From Kangiella koreensis DSM 16069 (GTDB taxonomy: Bacteria; Pseudomonadota; Gammaproteobacteria; Enterobacterales; Kangiellaceae), in contig NC_013166.1 in the NCBI RefSeq assembly GCF_000024085.1, positions 496,001 through 560,000 of the forward strand: 64,000 bases of DNA, read 5' to 3'. The notes beneath the pieces are model-generated. The model was not told where the DNA came from. It saw only the letters and a list, made by a program, of their open reading frames with translations, and searched no databases. The translations under genes were made by a program, and so were the position numbers. The first letter of the stretch is position 1. Every line of letters starts with the position of its first letter. This document shows, one piece after another, positions 27,340 to 37,920 of this stretch.

Positions 27340-27819
27340 ATGCAGAACATTCGAGTAGATTTATCAGATGAATCACAAACGGTATTGATGGGGCAGAAGT
27401 TAGCTGCTTGTATCAAGGCACCGATGACGATCTATTTTAAAGGTGAGCTGGGCGCTGGTAAGACAACCCTGGTGCGGGGGATTTTACGTGGCTTTGGTTA
27501 TCAGGGCGCAACCAAGAGTCCGACCTATACCTTGGTTGAACCTTATGAACTAGTGGACGTCACAATTTATCACTTTGATTTGTACCGTTTATCCGATCCT
27601 GAAGAACTGGAATTTATTGGTATTCGAGAGTATCAACAGCCAGATTCGATCATGCTGATTGAATGGCCCGATAAAGGCAAAGGCATGATTCCAAAGCCTG
27701 ATTTAGTGATAGAACTGGATTATAACGATGAAGGGAGAAGGGTTAACCTTTCGTCTGAACACACAGAGTTAATGCAAAAACTGGCAAAAAGCTGTGATTT
27801 TATGCCAAAATCGGGGTAG
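27340..27819 (+). CDS. tsaE: tRNA t6A biosynthesis ATPase TsaE
   Basis: 159 residues from the ATG at 27340. P-loop GELGAGKTTLVRGIL, then TKSPTYTLVEPYEL, the invariant HFDLYRLSDPEELE and EWPDKGKGMIP. TsaE powers the TsaB-TsaD complex that makes N6-threonylcarbamoyladenosine at position 37 of ANN-decoding tRNAs. The usual neighbours nnr and ami flank it. Confidence 0.95.
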   Translation: MQNIRVDLSDESQTVLMGQKLAACIKAPMTIYFKGELGAGKTTLVRGILRGFGYQGATKSPTYTLVEPYELVDVTIYHFDLYRLSDPEELEFIGIREYQQPDSIMLIEWPDKGKGMIPKPDLVIELDYNDEGRRVNLSSEHTELMQKLAKSCDFMPKSG

Positions 27820-27871
27820 TGCACGGGAAGTTGCATACCAACAGACATTAGAGAAATGACATAAAGATAAT

Positions 27872-29194
27872 ATGATGAGAAAGTGGCTGACAGTTTTAGC
27901 AAGCGTGTTTATGCTCGCGCTGAGTATATCGGTTGCTGAGGCATCGATTATAAAGAGTATGCGGTTCTGGCAATCGCCGGAATCAACCCGTGTTGTCCTT
28001 GATTTATCCTCTCCTGTTACTCATGAAGTCAGTATTCTTAAAAATCCTGATCGTATTGTGGTTGATATTCCCGGTGCTAATGTCAACGTCGACCTCAATC
28101 AATTGGATATTCAAAGTGATTTAGTCAAACGTGTACGACAAAGTACGCCGCCAAGAGATGGCGTTCTACGCTTGGTGCTAGACCTCAACAAAGCAGCTCA
28201 ACCGAAAAGTTTCTCGTTAAAACCCTACCAAGAGTACGGCGATCGTCTGGTGATTGATTTGTTCGATGAAAATCGCCAGGAAGTAAAGCCACCAGCTGTG
28301 AATCGATCCGGTGATCGTGACATTGTTGTGGCCGTTGATGCTGGTCATGGTGGTGAGGACCCAGGAGCCATGGGCGGGCGAGGCACTAAGGAAAAGGATG
28401 TTGTATTGGCTTTATCCAAAGAGTTAGTCGCTGAGCTTAATAAAACGCAAGGGGTTAAAGCCTTCTTGACCAGAACCGGCGATTATTATTTACCCCATCG
28501 CAAGAGAACCGATTTAGCGAGATTGCAGCGAGCAGATTTATTCGTGTCGGTTCATGCTGATGGCTTTAAAAGTCCTAAGGCAAAAGGTGCTTCGGTTTGG
28601 GTCTTGAACTTGCATGGCGCAAAGTCGGAAGTGGCGCGTTGGATGCAGATGCAGGAAGAAAAATCTGAACTGCTGGGTGGTGTTGATAGTTCAGTGGTTT
28701 TATCCAATTATGATAATTCGGTTAAGTCAGTATTGCTCGATTTGCAAATGGAAAACTCGATTACCGAAAGTACTAAGGTGGCTAAAATTGTACACGGCGC
28801 TATGAGTAAAGTGGTGCCGAAAATGCATAAAAAACATGTTGAAGAAAACTCTTTGCTGGTATTAAAAAACCCAGATATCCCATCTATTTTGGTTGAGTTA
28901 GGATTTATCACCAACCCTGAAGAAGAGGCGTTGATGAAAACAGCCTCCTATCGCAAGAAGTTAGCCAGAGGTGTTGGCGATGGTATCGTCGATTACTTTA
29001 AGAGACATGCTCCTGATGGCACTTTATTCGCCTCACTGTATCGTCAAAACATTTATCATGTACAACGTGGCGATAGCCTAATCAAAGTGGCAAGACGCTT
29101 TAACGTGTCAGTGCGTGATTTGAAAACGGCTAATAAATTATCCACTAACGTGGTGAAGATTGGGCAAAAACTCGTTATTCCAACTGCTGAATAG
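27872..29194 (+). CDS. N-acetylmuramoyl-L-alanine amidase, AmiB/AmiC type with LysM
   Basis: 440 residues: signal peptide (cleavage near residue 24, AEA), an AMIN domain (about 25-125) for septal localisation, and an amidase_3 domain (about 150-380). The zinc ligands are visible in DAGHGGEDPGA (His), KEKDVVLALSKEL (Glu) and FVSVHADGFKSP (His), and the catalytic Glu in ILVELGFITNPEE. A C-terminal LysM (about 393-437, YHVQRGDSLIKVARRFNVS) binds peptidoglycan. It cleaves septal murein for daughter-cell separation. The position between tsaE and mutL and the LysM match AmiB of E. coli. Confidence 0.93.
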   Translation: MMRKWLTVLASVFMLALSISVAEASIIKSMRFWQSPESTRVVLDLSSPVTHEVSILKNPDRIVVDIPGANVNVDLNQLDIQSDLVKRVRQSTPPRDGVLRLVLDLNKAAQPKSFSLKPYQEYGDRLVIDLFDENRQEVKPPAVNRSGDRDIVVAVDAGHGGEDPGAMGGRGTKEKDVVLALSKELVAELNKTQGVKAFLTRTGDYYLPHRKRTDLARLQRADLFVSVHADGFKSPKAKGASVWVLNLHGAKSEVARWMQMQEEKSELLGGVDSSVVLSNYDNSVKSVLLDLQMENSITESTKVAKIVHGAMSKVVPKMHKKHVEENSLLVLKNPDIPSILVELGFITNPEEEALMKTASYRKKLARGVGDGIVDYFKRHAPDGTLFASLYRQNIYHVQRGDSLIKVARRFNVSVRDLKTANKLSTNVVKIGQKLVIPTAE

Positions 29195-29241
29195 TGTGTG
29201 TATCAGCAGATGCATTTACCTACTAACTTTGAATTCTTTTA

Positions 29242-31002
29242 ATGGCTATTCATAAGCTCTCACCTTTAGTTGCTAACCAGATTGCTGCTGGCGAAGTGGT
29301 CGAGCGGCCAGCATCGGTTGTTAAAGAGCTACTGGAAAATGCGATTGACGCCAAGGCAGATCGTATTCAAATTGATATCGAACGAGGTGGAACACGCCTT
29401 ATTCGCGTCACTGATAACGGCGAAGGCATCAGTCGTGATGAATTAGAACTTGCTTTGGCGCGCCATGCGACGAGTAAGATTGAGCATTCCGATGATTTGA
29501 AAGCTATTTATACTTTAGGCTTCCGCGGTGAGGCATTAGCCAGTATTAGTTCGGTTGCTAAATTAAAGCTAAGTTCAAGACCACAGGCCCAGGACATGGG
29601 GTGGTCAGCGATTGCCGAAGGTCTGGATATGCAGGTTAAGTTGCAGCCGCAATCATTGCCAGCAGGCACTATTGTTGAAGTGCGCGATCTGTTTTTTAAT
29701 ACTCCCGCCCGTCAAAAGTTCCTGCGTGCCGAGCGCACCGAGTTTGTGCATATTGAAGAAACGGTTAAAAGAATTGCTTTGGGTTCACCTCATGTCGCGA
29801 TTACCTTAAGGCACAACAGTAAAGTGGTGAAGCGGGTTCCTGCAGCCCATAATTCTGAGCAACATCAACAACGCATTGGCTCCATTCTCGGAGCATCTTT
29901 TTTACGTGAAGCCATCAAGTTAGACAGTACTATTGATGCTACTCGCCTTTATGGTTGGTTATCACCAGTGGACTGGCATCAAAGTTCTAGTCTTGGTCAA
30001 TATGTTTTTGTGAATGGCCGTGCCGTACGTGATCGCACATTAAATCATGCCATTCGCCAGGCATACCATGACCGCTTACCAGCGGGGCGTATGCCAGCTT
30101 ACGTTTTGTATCTTGAACTGGAAGCGTCGCAGGTTGATGTGAATGTGCATCCGACTAAGCACGAAGTCCGATTTTCCAATGGTCGCCAGGTACATGACTT
30201 TATGAGTCATGCCGTTGAAGAGGCTCTGCTGGAGCAAGGCGAGATGCTTGAGCTTAATCAGCATGCGGTGGGCGATAATGAAGAGCTGGTTTATATGCGG
30301 CCGTCACACTCAGTCGCTCAACCTACGACAAAAGATGATCCTTATTTCACGCCACGCCATAAGGCGGGTGCCTTCTCACAACAGAGAGCTGATCATGTTG
30401 CTGATAGCAGTCCTGCTCAATATCGTCCGCAGCAAAGTTGTCAGTGGCCACAAAAGCCGAAAGTTAGTTCTAAATTAGCATCAGGGAATAGCTGGGTATT
30501 GCATGATCGTTTACTGCTGCAACAAACGGAGGAAGGCATCAAAGCCCTCGATTTAAAAGCTTACTTTTGTCAGCACATTAGTGACTGTCTACATAGTGAA
30601 TGGCAACAAGGTGAAGTGAAACAACGACTTATGCTGTTTCCACTCAGGTTAGGAATTCCAGCTGATAATGTCAGTGATGAATTTATTAATCAGTGGCAGA
30701 AAGCTGGTTTTGAAATGACATTAACCGGCCCGAAAACGCTAGTGGTCAGAAAAGTGCCCAGTTGTGTCTTGCACATCGATTTACAGCAGTGGTTGCAAGA
30801 AGTTGTTTATCAGGCGGTCAGTAAAAACTTATCGACAGCTGATTGGCAAAAACAACTTATGAAAAGCTTACAGCAGTACTGGGCACCGGACAGTCAGACC
30901 CACTGGCTTGAGGAGTTAGCTCATTTACCCTGGACCAAATCTAGCTTTTGCAAACGTTATACCGCTGAGCAGCTATTAGAGCTGTTAGTGAGTCCTCATT
31001 AA
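29242..31002 (+). CDS. mutL: DNA mismatch repair protein MutL
   Basis: 586 residues. GHKL ATPase N-terminal domain with VANQIAAGEVVERP, ENAIDAKAD, VTDNGEGI, YTLGFRGEALASIS and FFNTPARQKFL. A transducer domain follows (about 215-330, YVFVNGRAVRD, DVNVHPTKHEVRF). A variable linker (about 340-400) precedes the C-terminal dimerisation domain. No DQHA(X)2E(X)4E endonuclease motif is visible, so this is the non-nicking MutL that works with MutH. It links MutS to downstream excision. Confidence 0.95.
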   Translation: MAIHKLSPLVANQIAAGEVVERPASVVKELLENAIDAKADRIQIDIERGGTRLIRVTDNGEGISRDELELALARHATSKIEHSDDLKAIYTLGFRGEALASISSVAKLKLSSRPQAQDMGWSAIAEGLDMQVKLQPQSLPAGTIVEVRDLFFNTPARQKFLRAERTEFVHIEETVKRIALGSPHVAITLRHNSKVVKRVPAAHNSEQHQQRIGSILGASFLREAIKLDSTIDATRLYGWLSPVDWHQSSSLGQYVFVNGRAVRDRTLNHAIRQAYHDRLPAGRMPAYVLYLELEASQVDVNVHPTKHEVRFSNGRQVHDFMSHAVEEALLEQGEMLELNQHAVGDNEELVYMRPSHSVAQPTTKDDPYFTPRHKAGAFSQQRADHVADSSPAQYRPQQSCQWPQKPKVSSKLASGNSWVLHDRLLLQQTEEGIKALDLKAYFCQHISDCLHSEWQQGEVKQRLMLFPLRLGIPADNVSDEFINQWQKAGFEMTLTGPKTLVVRKVPSCVLHIDLQQWLQEVVYQAVSKNLSTADWQKQLMKSLQQYWAPDSQTHWLEELAHLPWTKSSFCKRYTAEQLLELLVSPH

Positions 31003-31040
31003 CGGTCTTTAATCGGTATATTATTAAGTAAGGTGTCTGA

Positions 31041-31994
31041 ATGCATTCTTCCAGCGAATCACCACAAAAACCGCTAGCCCTATTTTTGATGGGGCCCACT
31101 GCATCAGGCAAAACCGATCTGGCAATTGAATTGGTTGAGCAGCTTAATGCTGAAATCATCAGTGTTGACTCAGCCATGGTCTATAAAGGTATGGACATAG
31201 GTTCAGCCAAACCTTCTGCACAAGAACTGGCGCGCGCACCTCATCGCTTGATTGATATTTGTGATCCCGCTGATCCTTATTCAGCAGCACGTTTTCGCGA
31301 TGATGCCTTGCGCGAGATGGGCGACATCTCAAGTCAGGGAAAAATGCCGCTTTTGGTTGGCGGCACTATGCTGTACTACAAAACCTTGTTGGAAGGGATG
31401 CATAATCTACCAGACTCCGATCCGACAGTACGTGCTGGTTTACAGGAGAGGTTGAACAATGAAGGCTTGGCCAAGCTTCACCAGGAGTTAGCAGAAGTTG
31501 ATCCGGTTTCAGCCAAACGGATTCATGAAAACGATCCGCAACGCACCTTGCGGGCGTTAGAAGTTTTCGCCATTACCGGTAAGCCGCTCAGCCAACTCCA
31601 CGCCGAGCAAGACAATAATGATTTTCCCTATCGAACCCTGCAAATCGCGTTAGCACCGCAAGATCGCGCCTACTTGCATCAGCGTATTGAAAAGCGATTT
31701 CATCAAATGATGGAGCAAGGATTTTTGCAGGAAGTACAGTCGCTATACGAGCGTGGTGATCTAAACCCTGACTTACCATCCATTAAGTCAGTTGGTTATC
31801 GTCAGATGTGGCAATACCTTGCAGGCGAATTGTCATTAGAGGAAGCCATTGAGCGGGGCATTATCGCAACTCGTCAATTAGCCAAGCGTCAGTTTACTTG
31901 GTTGAGAAGCTGGAAAGACCTGCACTGGCTCGATTCAAAGCAGCCAAAAGGTACACTATTTAAAGAAACTGTCCAATTGTTAAATTCTATGTAA
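31041..31994 (+). CDS. miaA: tRNA dimethylallyltransferase
   Basis: 317 residues. P-loop [14 protein letters not shown], then [52 protein letters not shown] and the C-terminal [15 protein letters not shown]. MiaA adds dimethylallyl to A37 of tRNAs reading UNN codons. It begins 39 bases after mutL; in E. coli the mutL-miaA-hfq operon is the same. The downstream gap (187 bases) contains hfq promoters in E. coli, but I identified no convincing -10/-35 here. Confidence 0.95.
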   Translation: MHSSSESPQKPLALFLMGPTASGKTDLAIELVEQLNAEIISVDSAMVYKGMDIGSAKPSAQELARAPHRLIDICDPADPYSAARFRDDALREMGDISSQGKMPLLVGGTMLYYKTLLEGMHNLPDSDPTVRAGLQERLNNEGLAKLHQELAEVDPVSAKRIHENDPQRTLRALEVFAITGKPLSQLHAEQDNNDFPYRTLQIALAPQDRAYLHQRIEKRFHQMMEQGFLQEVQSLYERGDLNPDLPSIKSVGYRQMWQYLAGELSLEEAIERGIIATRQLAKRQFTWLRSWKDLHWLDSKQPKGTLFKETVQLLNSM

Positions 31995-32181
31995 TGTGAC
32001 GCTATCCTATTGATATATCTCGATCTGGTTGATTAATTGATGTACACTTTTAGCGAGCTTGAACTTTTAAAAGCTTGATTCATCCGATTTGATTTGTAGA
32101 TATATAAATGAGTTATTGAACAAGGCCTGAGTTAGAAGCGGCCGCAATAATGAAAACACATAAAATATACAGGAGAGAGCT

Positions 32182-32526
32182 ATGTCAAAAGGGCAATCAC
32201 TACAAGACCCTTTCTTGAACGCATTACGTCGTGAGAAAGTGCCTGTCTCAATTTACCTGGTGAACGGCATTAAACTTCAAGGCCAGATTGAATCATTCGA
32301 TCAATTTGTCATTTTGTTGAAAAATACTGTCAGCCAAATGGTTTATAAGCACGCAGTTTCTACCGTTGTTCCGATTCGCAATGTTCGCGGCCATTATGGT
32401 CAGAACGGTGATAACGGCAATGGTGGTCCTGATAATGATCACAACATGGGTCCTCAAGGCGGCGGTATGGGCCCGGGTCCTATGACTGGTGGTGGTTACG
32501 GTAGCGGACCAATGGGCGGGATGTAG
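32182..32526 (+). CDS. hfq: RNA chaperone Hfq
   Basis: 114 residues. Sm1 motif and proximal face in [20 protein letters not shown] and [20 protein letters not shown]; Sm2 is [15 protein letters not shown] with the YKHA uridine pocket. The disordered tail after residue 73 is Gly/Met-rich ([20 protein letters not shown]) with an Asn/Asp-rich linker, unlike the polar E. coli tail. Hfq forms hexamers that pair small RNAs with mRNAs. GGAGAGAG is the ribosome site. A terminator follows. Confidence 0.96.
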   Translation: MSKGQSLQDPFLNALRREKVPVSIYLVNGIKLQGQIESFDQFVILLKNTVSQMVYKHAVSTVVPIRNVRGHYGQNGDNGNGGPDNDHNMGPQGGGMGPGPMTGGGYGSGPMGGM

Positions 32527-32563
32527 TTTTTAAATCCCACTTAAGCTAGTCTTTTTAGTACAA

Positions 32564-32602
32564 AAGCCATCTTCCGATAGCTATCGGTAGGTGGCTTTGT
32601 TG
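32564..32602 (+). terminator. Terminator after hfq
   Basis: AAGCCA (32564-32569) pairs with TGGCTT (32592-32597), with a wobble, two further pairs, one mismatch and CCGATAG/CTATCGG inside, followed by TTGTTGTCTT. It probably terminates only part of hfq transcription into hflX. Confidence 0.75.
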
Positions 32603-32687
32603 TCTTAATTTCTTTATTATTAGGGCTGTTGACCCTGACCTTTCTATTATTATCACAGCGAACAAGTTCGCATGTTGAGGTGGTTTC

Positions 32688-33989
32688 TTGTTTGACCGAC
32701 ACAGTGGTGGCGAATCTGCCATCTTGGTACATATCGATTTTCAGCAATCTGCTAGTCAAGATAAACATCAGGAAGATCTACAGGAATTTGTAGAGCTAGT
32801 CCGCTCCGCTGGACTGGATGTGATGGACATCATCACCGCTAAGCGCGCCAGTCCCGATCCGAAGTTTTTTATTGGCAGCGGTAAGATTGATGAAATCAAA
32901 AGCGTTAAACAAGCCACTGACGCTAATGTCATCATTTTTAATCACAACTTGTCCCCTGCTCAGGAGCGCAATATTGAGCGGGCAGTAGAAGCTCGTGTGA
33001 TTGACCGTATTGGCTTGATTCTGGATATTTTTGCTCAACGAGCGTCGACCTTTGAGGGCAAGTTGCAGGTTGAACTGGCTCAGTTGCGCCACTTGTCGAC
33101 ACGTTTGATTCGAGGTTGGACTCACCTGGAGCGACAAAAAGGTGGTATTGGTCTGCGTGGTCCAGGTGAAACACAGCTGGAAACTGACCGCCGTTTGTTA
33201 CGTGAGCGTTTGAAATATATTGATAAGCGGCTGGAAAAGGTTTCCAAACAGCGTGAACAGGGACGCCGTTCAAGAAAGCGGGCCAATATTAAGACGGTTT
33301 CCATTGTTGGTTACACCAATGCTGGAAAATCAACCTTATTCAATTACTTAACCACAGCCGGCGTACTAGCTGAGGATAAACTGTTCGCGACTCTTGATCC
33401 GACACTACGTCGCATCAGTTTGCCGCAAGGCACAGATGTGATTATTGCTGATACGGTGGGGTTTATTCGTCACCTGCCCCATGAGTTGGTCGCGGCTTTC
33501 CGAGCGACTCTTGAAGAGTCGGTTGAAGCTGATGTGTTGTTGCACGTAATAGATGCAGCCAGTGACCGTCGCGATGAGAATATGGAGCAGGTAGAAGAAG
33601 TTCTAACGGAAATCGGCGCAGAGACTATTCCTAGACTTGAGATTTATAATAAAATCGATTTGATAGAAGGTGCAGAGCCCCATATCGACCGTGATGATAA
33701 AGGCCGTCCTATTCGTGTCTGGATCTCGGTGATTAAAGAGCAGGGGATTGAGCTGTTGCGCGAAGCGATTGAAGAGTTGGCGCAGGAAGAACAGTTTAAT
33801 GCCGAGCTTCGAATTCCACCACAGCAGGGACGGTTACGCGGTTTACTCTATGAGTTACAAGCTGTTGAAGCAGAAAACGCTGGGGATAATGGCGACATTT
33901 TATTGACGGTCAGTCTGCCAAAATCAGACTGGATTCGTCTGGGACGTCAGCTTGAGAAAGACCTTACTCCTTTTGTGGTGAATCCATGA
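32688..33989 (+). CDS. hflX: Ribosome-associated GTPase HflX
   Basis: 433 residues, TTG start at 32688 supported by GTTGAGGTGG upstream and the conserved N-terminus FDRHSGGESAILVHIDF. The HflX domain has LSPAQERNIER and RLIRGWTHLERQKGG; the GTPase domain has GYTNAGKSTLFN, TLDPTLRRISLP, DTVGFIRHLP and NKID. HflX splits stalled 70S ribosomes after heat or antibiotic stress. The C-terminal domain closes the protein. hflK-hflC follow on the same strand after an 87-base gap that shows no clear terminator. Confidence 0.95.
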   Translation: MFDRHSGGESAILVHIDFQQSASQDKHQEDLQEFVELVRSAGLDVMDIITAKRASPDPKFFIGSGKIDEIKSVKQATDANVIIFNHNLSPAQERNIERAVEARVIDRIGLILDIFAQRASTFEGKLQVELAQLRHLSTRLIRGWTHLERQKGGIGLRGPGETQLETDRRLLRERLKYIDKRLEKVSKQREQGRRSRKRANIKTVSIVGYTNAGKSTLFNYLTTAGVLAEDKLFATLDPTLRRISLPQGTDVIIADTVGFIRHLPHELVAAFRATLEESVEADVLLHVIDAASDRRDENMEQVEEVLTEIGAETIPRLEIYNKIDLIEGAEPHIDRDDKGRPIRVWISVIKEQGIELLREAIEELAQEEQFNAELRIPPQQGRLRGLLYELQAVEAENAGDNGDILLTVSLPKSDWIRLGRQLEKDLTPFVVNP

Positions 33990-34082
33990 ATTTGTAACAT
34001 AATGCCCGATTTGCCTTGAAAGGGTGCGGACTGCTCCCTACAATTCGGGATAGATTTTTTTAATAGTGAACTGGAGATGACT

Positions 34083-35150
34083 ATGGCCTGGAATGAACCG
34101 GGTAATAACAACGATCAAGACCCATGGGGCAAAAAGCGTCCTAATAATCAAAATGAACTTGATAAGTTGCTGAAACAAGCCGGAGAAAAATTCGGTGGTA
34201 TATTTGGTGGTGGCAAGGGCGGCGGTAAAGGTGGCTCAGGAAAAAACAGCAATGCCTCTTTTATCATCGGCTTTTTGATATTGGTTGCGATTTATTTATT
34301 TAAATCAGCTTATACCGTCGATGAAAAGCAAAATGCGATCGTTCTAACATTAGGTAAGCACACTAGAACCGATACGGCAGGTTTACACTTTGCTTTCCCG
34401 CCAATCCAACAAGTTTACTTGATTGATGTAGAGAGCATTAAAGATGTCGAAGTTGAAGGCATCATGTTGACCAAAGATGACAATGTGGCAACCGTCAAAG
34501 TTAAGGTTCAATATCGAGTAAAGGACCCATTGAATTATAAATTTAATGTGGTGGACCCGGTTGAAACATTGAAGCATGCAACTGAAGCGGCTCTACGTCA
34601 GGTCATCGGCCACACTCGTCTACAAGATGCGCGAACAGATAAGAAAGAAGATGTTCGTAAGAACGTTGAAAATGAGCTGAAATCAATTCTCGAGCCTTAT
34701 GATGCAGGTATAGAAATTTTCCGATTAAACTTAATTGGTAACGTGGATGTTCCTCCTTCAGTGAAGCCAGCCTTTGATGACGCGATTAAAGCGGAAGAAG
34801 ATCAGCGAGCTTATATTGAACAAGGTGAAGCCTATCGTAGTAAGCAAGTACCTTTAGCGGAAGGTCAGGCGCAACAACTGATACAGCAAGCAAATTCTTA
34901 CCGTGCCCGCATTATCGAAAAGGCTGCTGGTGAAGTTGCCCGATTTGAGAAGTTGTTACCAGAATACATGGCTGCTCCAGGGGTTACGCGTCAGCGTTTG
35001 TATCTCGAAACGATAGAAAGCGTATTGAGCAAGTCCAGCAAAATCATGCTGGATGTAGAGGGTAGTAACAATATGACCTATATCCCGCTCGACAGTATTT
35101 TGAAGCGCAATAAGACTTCAAATACTGAAACTGATAGCCAAAAGCAGTAA
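34083..35150 (+). CDS. hflK: FtsH protease regulator HflK
   Basis: 355 residues from the ATG at 34083; GGAG at 34073-34076 is 6 bases upstream, so the ATG at 34077 is unlikely. The N-terminus MAWNEPGNNN matches HflK. A Gly/Lys-rich cytoplasmic segment (GGGKGGGKGGSGKN, about 45-60), one membrane helix (about 62-80) and an SPFH/band 7 domain (about 85-280) follow, then a helical tail. HflK and HflC form a cage around FtsH hexamers in the inner membrane and restrict access of substrates. hflC starts 12 bases downstream. Confidence 0.95.
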   Translation: MAWNEPGNNNDQDPWGKKRPNNQNELDKLLKQAGEKFGGIFGGGKGGGKGGSGKNSNASFIIGFLILVAIYLFKSAYTVDEKQNAIVLTLGKHTRTDTAGLHFAFPPIQQVYLIDVESIKDVEVEGIMLTKDDNVATVKVKVQYRVKDPLNYKFNVVDPVETLKHATEAALRQVIGHTRLQDARTDKKEDVRKNVENELKSILEPYDAGIEIFRLNLIGNVDVPPSVKPAFDDAIKAEEDQRAYIEQGEAYRSKQVPLAEGQAQQLIQQANSYRARIIEKAAGEVARFEKLLPEYMAAPGVTRQRLYLETIESVLSKSSKIMLDVEGSNNMTYIPLDSILKRNKTSNTETDSQKQ

Positions 35151-35162
35151 TAGGAGACGAAC

Positions 35163-36047
35163 ATGAATAAGCTAATTTCGTTAATTGTAGTACTTATCAT
35201 TGCTGCTATCGTAATCATGACCTGTACCTTCAAGGTTAAAGAGTGGGAAACATCGATTGTCTTGCAGTTTGGTGATATCAAGAAGAATGAAGATGGAACA
35301 GCAAAACTGTATCAGCGCGGCTTCCACTTTAAATGGCCTGTTGCAGATCAAGTTATCACAATGGATAACCGTATCCAGACTTTTGATGGTGAGTCAGATC
35401 GCATCGCAACCTCTGAGCAGAAAGATTTAATCGTTGACAGCTATATTAAATGGCGCATTAAAGACTTCGATCATTTCTACCGTCGTACCGGTGCTAATTA
35501 TCGTGTAGCGGAAAGATTATTGGATAACACGGTAGAGAATGCTTTACGTGAAGAGTTTGGTAAGCGTACTCGTACGCAAGTTGTTTCCGGCGAGCGTGAA
35601 GAAGTGATGGGTTTAATGCTTACAGAAACGCAAAAAATTGCACCAGACTTGGGTATTGAGGTGGTGGATATTCGCGTGAAAACAATCAACCTGCCAACTG
35701 AAGTCAGCGAGTCGATTTATAACCGTATGCGTAATGAGCGTGTCAAGATTGCCAATGCTCACCGTGCGGAAGGTGAAAAAGACCGCCAGATTATTATTGC
35801 AGAAACGGATGTTCAGATTCAGCGTATCCTAGCTGGAGCGGATCGCGAGGCTCGTGAGATTCGAGGTCAAGCTGACGCAGAAGCTGCTGAGGTCTATGCG
35901 AAAACTTATGGTAAGAATCCTGAGTTTTATTCTTTCTTACGAAGCTTGGATGCTTATAAAGAGTCATTCAAGAACGAAGATGATGTAATAGTTATCAAGC
36001 CGGACAGCGATTTCTTTAAGTATTTCAAAAATGCAGATGGCAAATAA
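35163..36047 (+). CDS. hflC: FtsH protease regulator HflC
   Basis: 294 residues. N-terminal membrane helix (about 4-22, LISLIVVLIIAAIVIMTC), then a periplasmic SPFH domain with FKVKEWETSIVLQFGDI, KRTRTQVVSGEREEVM and GIEVVDIRVKTINLP. A long coiled-coil helix follows (about 190-250, RAEGEKDRQIIIAETDVQIQ). It pairs with HflK. AGGAGACGAAC precedes the ATG. It is the last gene of this operon: a strong terminator follows 18 bases after the stop. Confidence 0.95.
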   Translation: MNKLISLIVVLIIAAIVIMTCTFKVKEWETSIVLQFGDIKKNEDGTAKLYQRGFHFKWPVADQVITMDNRIQTFDGESDRIATSEQKDLIVDSYIKWRIKDFDHFYRRTGANYRVAERLLDNTVENALREEFGKRTRTQVVSGEREEVMGLMLTETQKIAPDLGIEVVDIRVKTINLPTEVSESIYNRMRNERVKIANAHRAEGEKDRQIIIAETDVQIQRILAGADREAREIRGQADAEAAEVYAKTYGKNPEFYSFLRSLDAYKESFKNEDDVIVIKPDSDFFKYFKNADGK

Positions 36048-36065
36048 TCGCACTGTACATTCTAG

Positions 36066-36088
36066 GGCCAGCTTAGCTGGCCTTTTTT
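36066..36088 (+). terminator. Terminator after hflC
   Basis: Stem GGCCAGC, loop TTA, GCTGGCC, then T6. Confidence 0.94.
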
Positions 36089-36150
36089 AATCCAGGGGTA
36101 CTCACTCTCCTTGGAATTTGCTATTGCAGATTGCTAAAGAGGAAATATCA

Positions 36151-36336
36151 ATGTCACAAGAAATCATGATTGCGCTAGGTTTGTTATTAGTTCTGGAAGG
36201 TTTTCTACCGGCAGTGATGCCAAAAGCGTGGAAACGTATGATGTGGGAAATCATGAAACAGCCTGATAATAGCGTTCGAATTGGCGGCTTTTTCAGTATG
36301 CTCGCAGGATTGTTGTGGATTATCTGGGTGATATAG
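36151..36336 (+). CDS. Small membrane protein, DUF2065 (YjeT type)
   Basis: 61 residues from the ATG at 36151 (AAGAGG upstream); an upstream in-frame TTG is unlikely. Two hydrophobic segments (EIMIALGLLLVLEGFLPAVMP and IGGFFSMLAGLLWIIWVI) around a basic loop give a two-helix inner-membrane protein. DUF2065 sits between hflC and purA in E. coli (yjeT) as well, and the role is unknown. Confidence 0.88.
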   Translation: MSQEIMIALGLLLVLEGFLPAVMPKAWKRMMWEIMKQPDNSVRIGGFFSMLAGLLWIIWVI

Positions 36337-36401
36337 CTTCACTGAGCTATCTAAAACCTAGAAACTATCTGATTTTAATGGCTAACTCATTGATATTAAA
36401 T

Positions 36402-36439
36402 GCCTCAGCGAGGCTTTTTCGAGTCGAACTCGATTTTTT
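36402..36439 (+). terminator. Tandem terminators before purA
   Basis: First hairpin GCCTC-AGC-GAGGC (36402-36414) with T5; second TCGAGT-CGA-ACTCGA (36419-36433) with T6. The two lie back to back. They isolate purA from upstream transcription. Confidence 0.7.
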
Positions 36440-36527
36440 CAAAAAAAGGGGGATTTTCGCGTTTTTTGACGGTAAAATGCGCGGTTTCCTGTCCTTTTTC
36501 GTGGCAATAAACCGATCAATCTACTAA

Positions 36528-37847
<1,320 letters not shown>

Positions 37848-37860
37848 TTGGTAAATATCC

Positions 37861-37887
37861 AAAGCGACCTGCGGGTCGCTTTTTTTA
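37861..37887 (+). terminator. Terminator of purA
   Basis: Stem AAAGCGACC, loop TGCG, GGTCGCTTT, continuing into T7. Confidence 0.94.
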
Positions 37888-37920
37888 TGGGCTAATAACT
37901 AATAAGAAGAAGGAATCATT

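Noticed and set aside
32796..33137. Minus-strand open frame inside hflX
   Set aside because: Complement of a highly conserved GTPase gene; no start signals or recognisable domain.
34203..34250. GGGKGGGKGG in HflK resembling the metalloprotease tail
   Set aside because: Gly-rich cytoplasmic segments are normal in HflK, so the similarity is most likely low-complexity coincidence.
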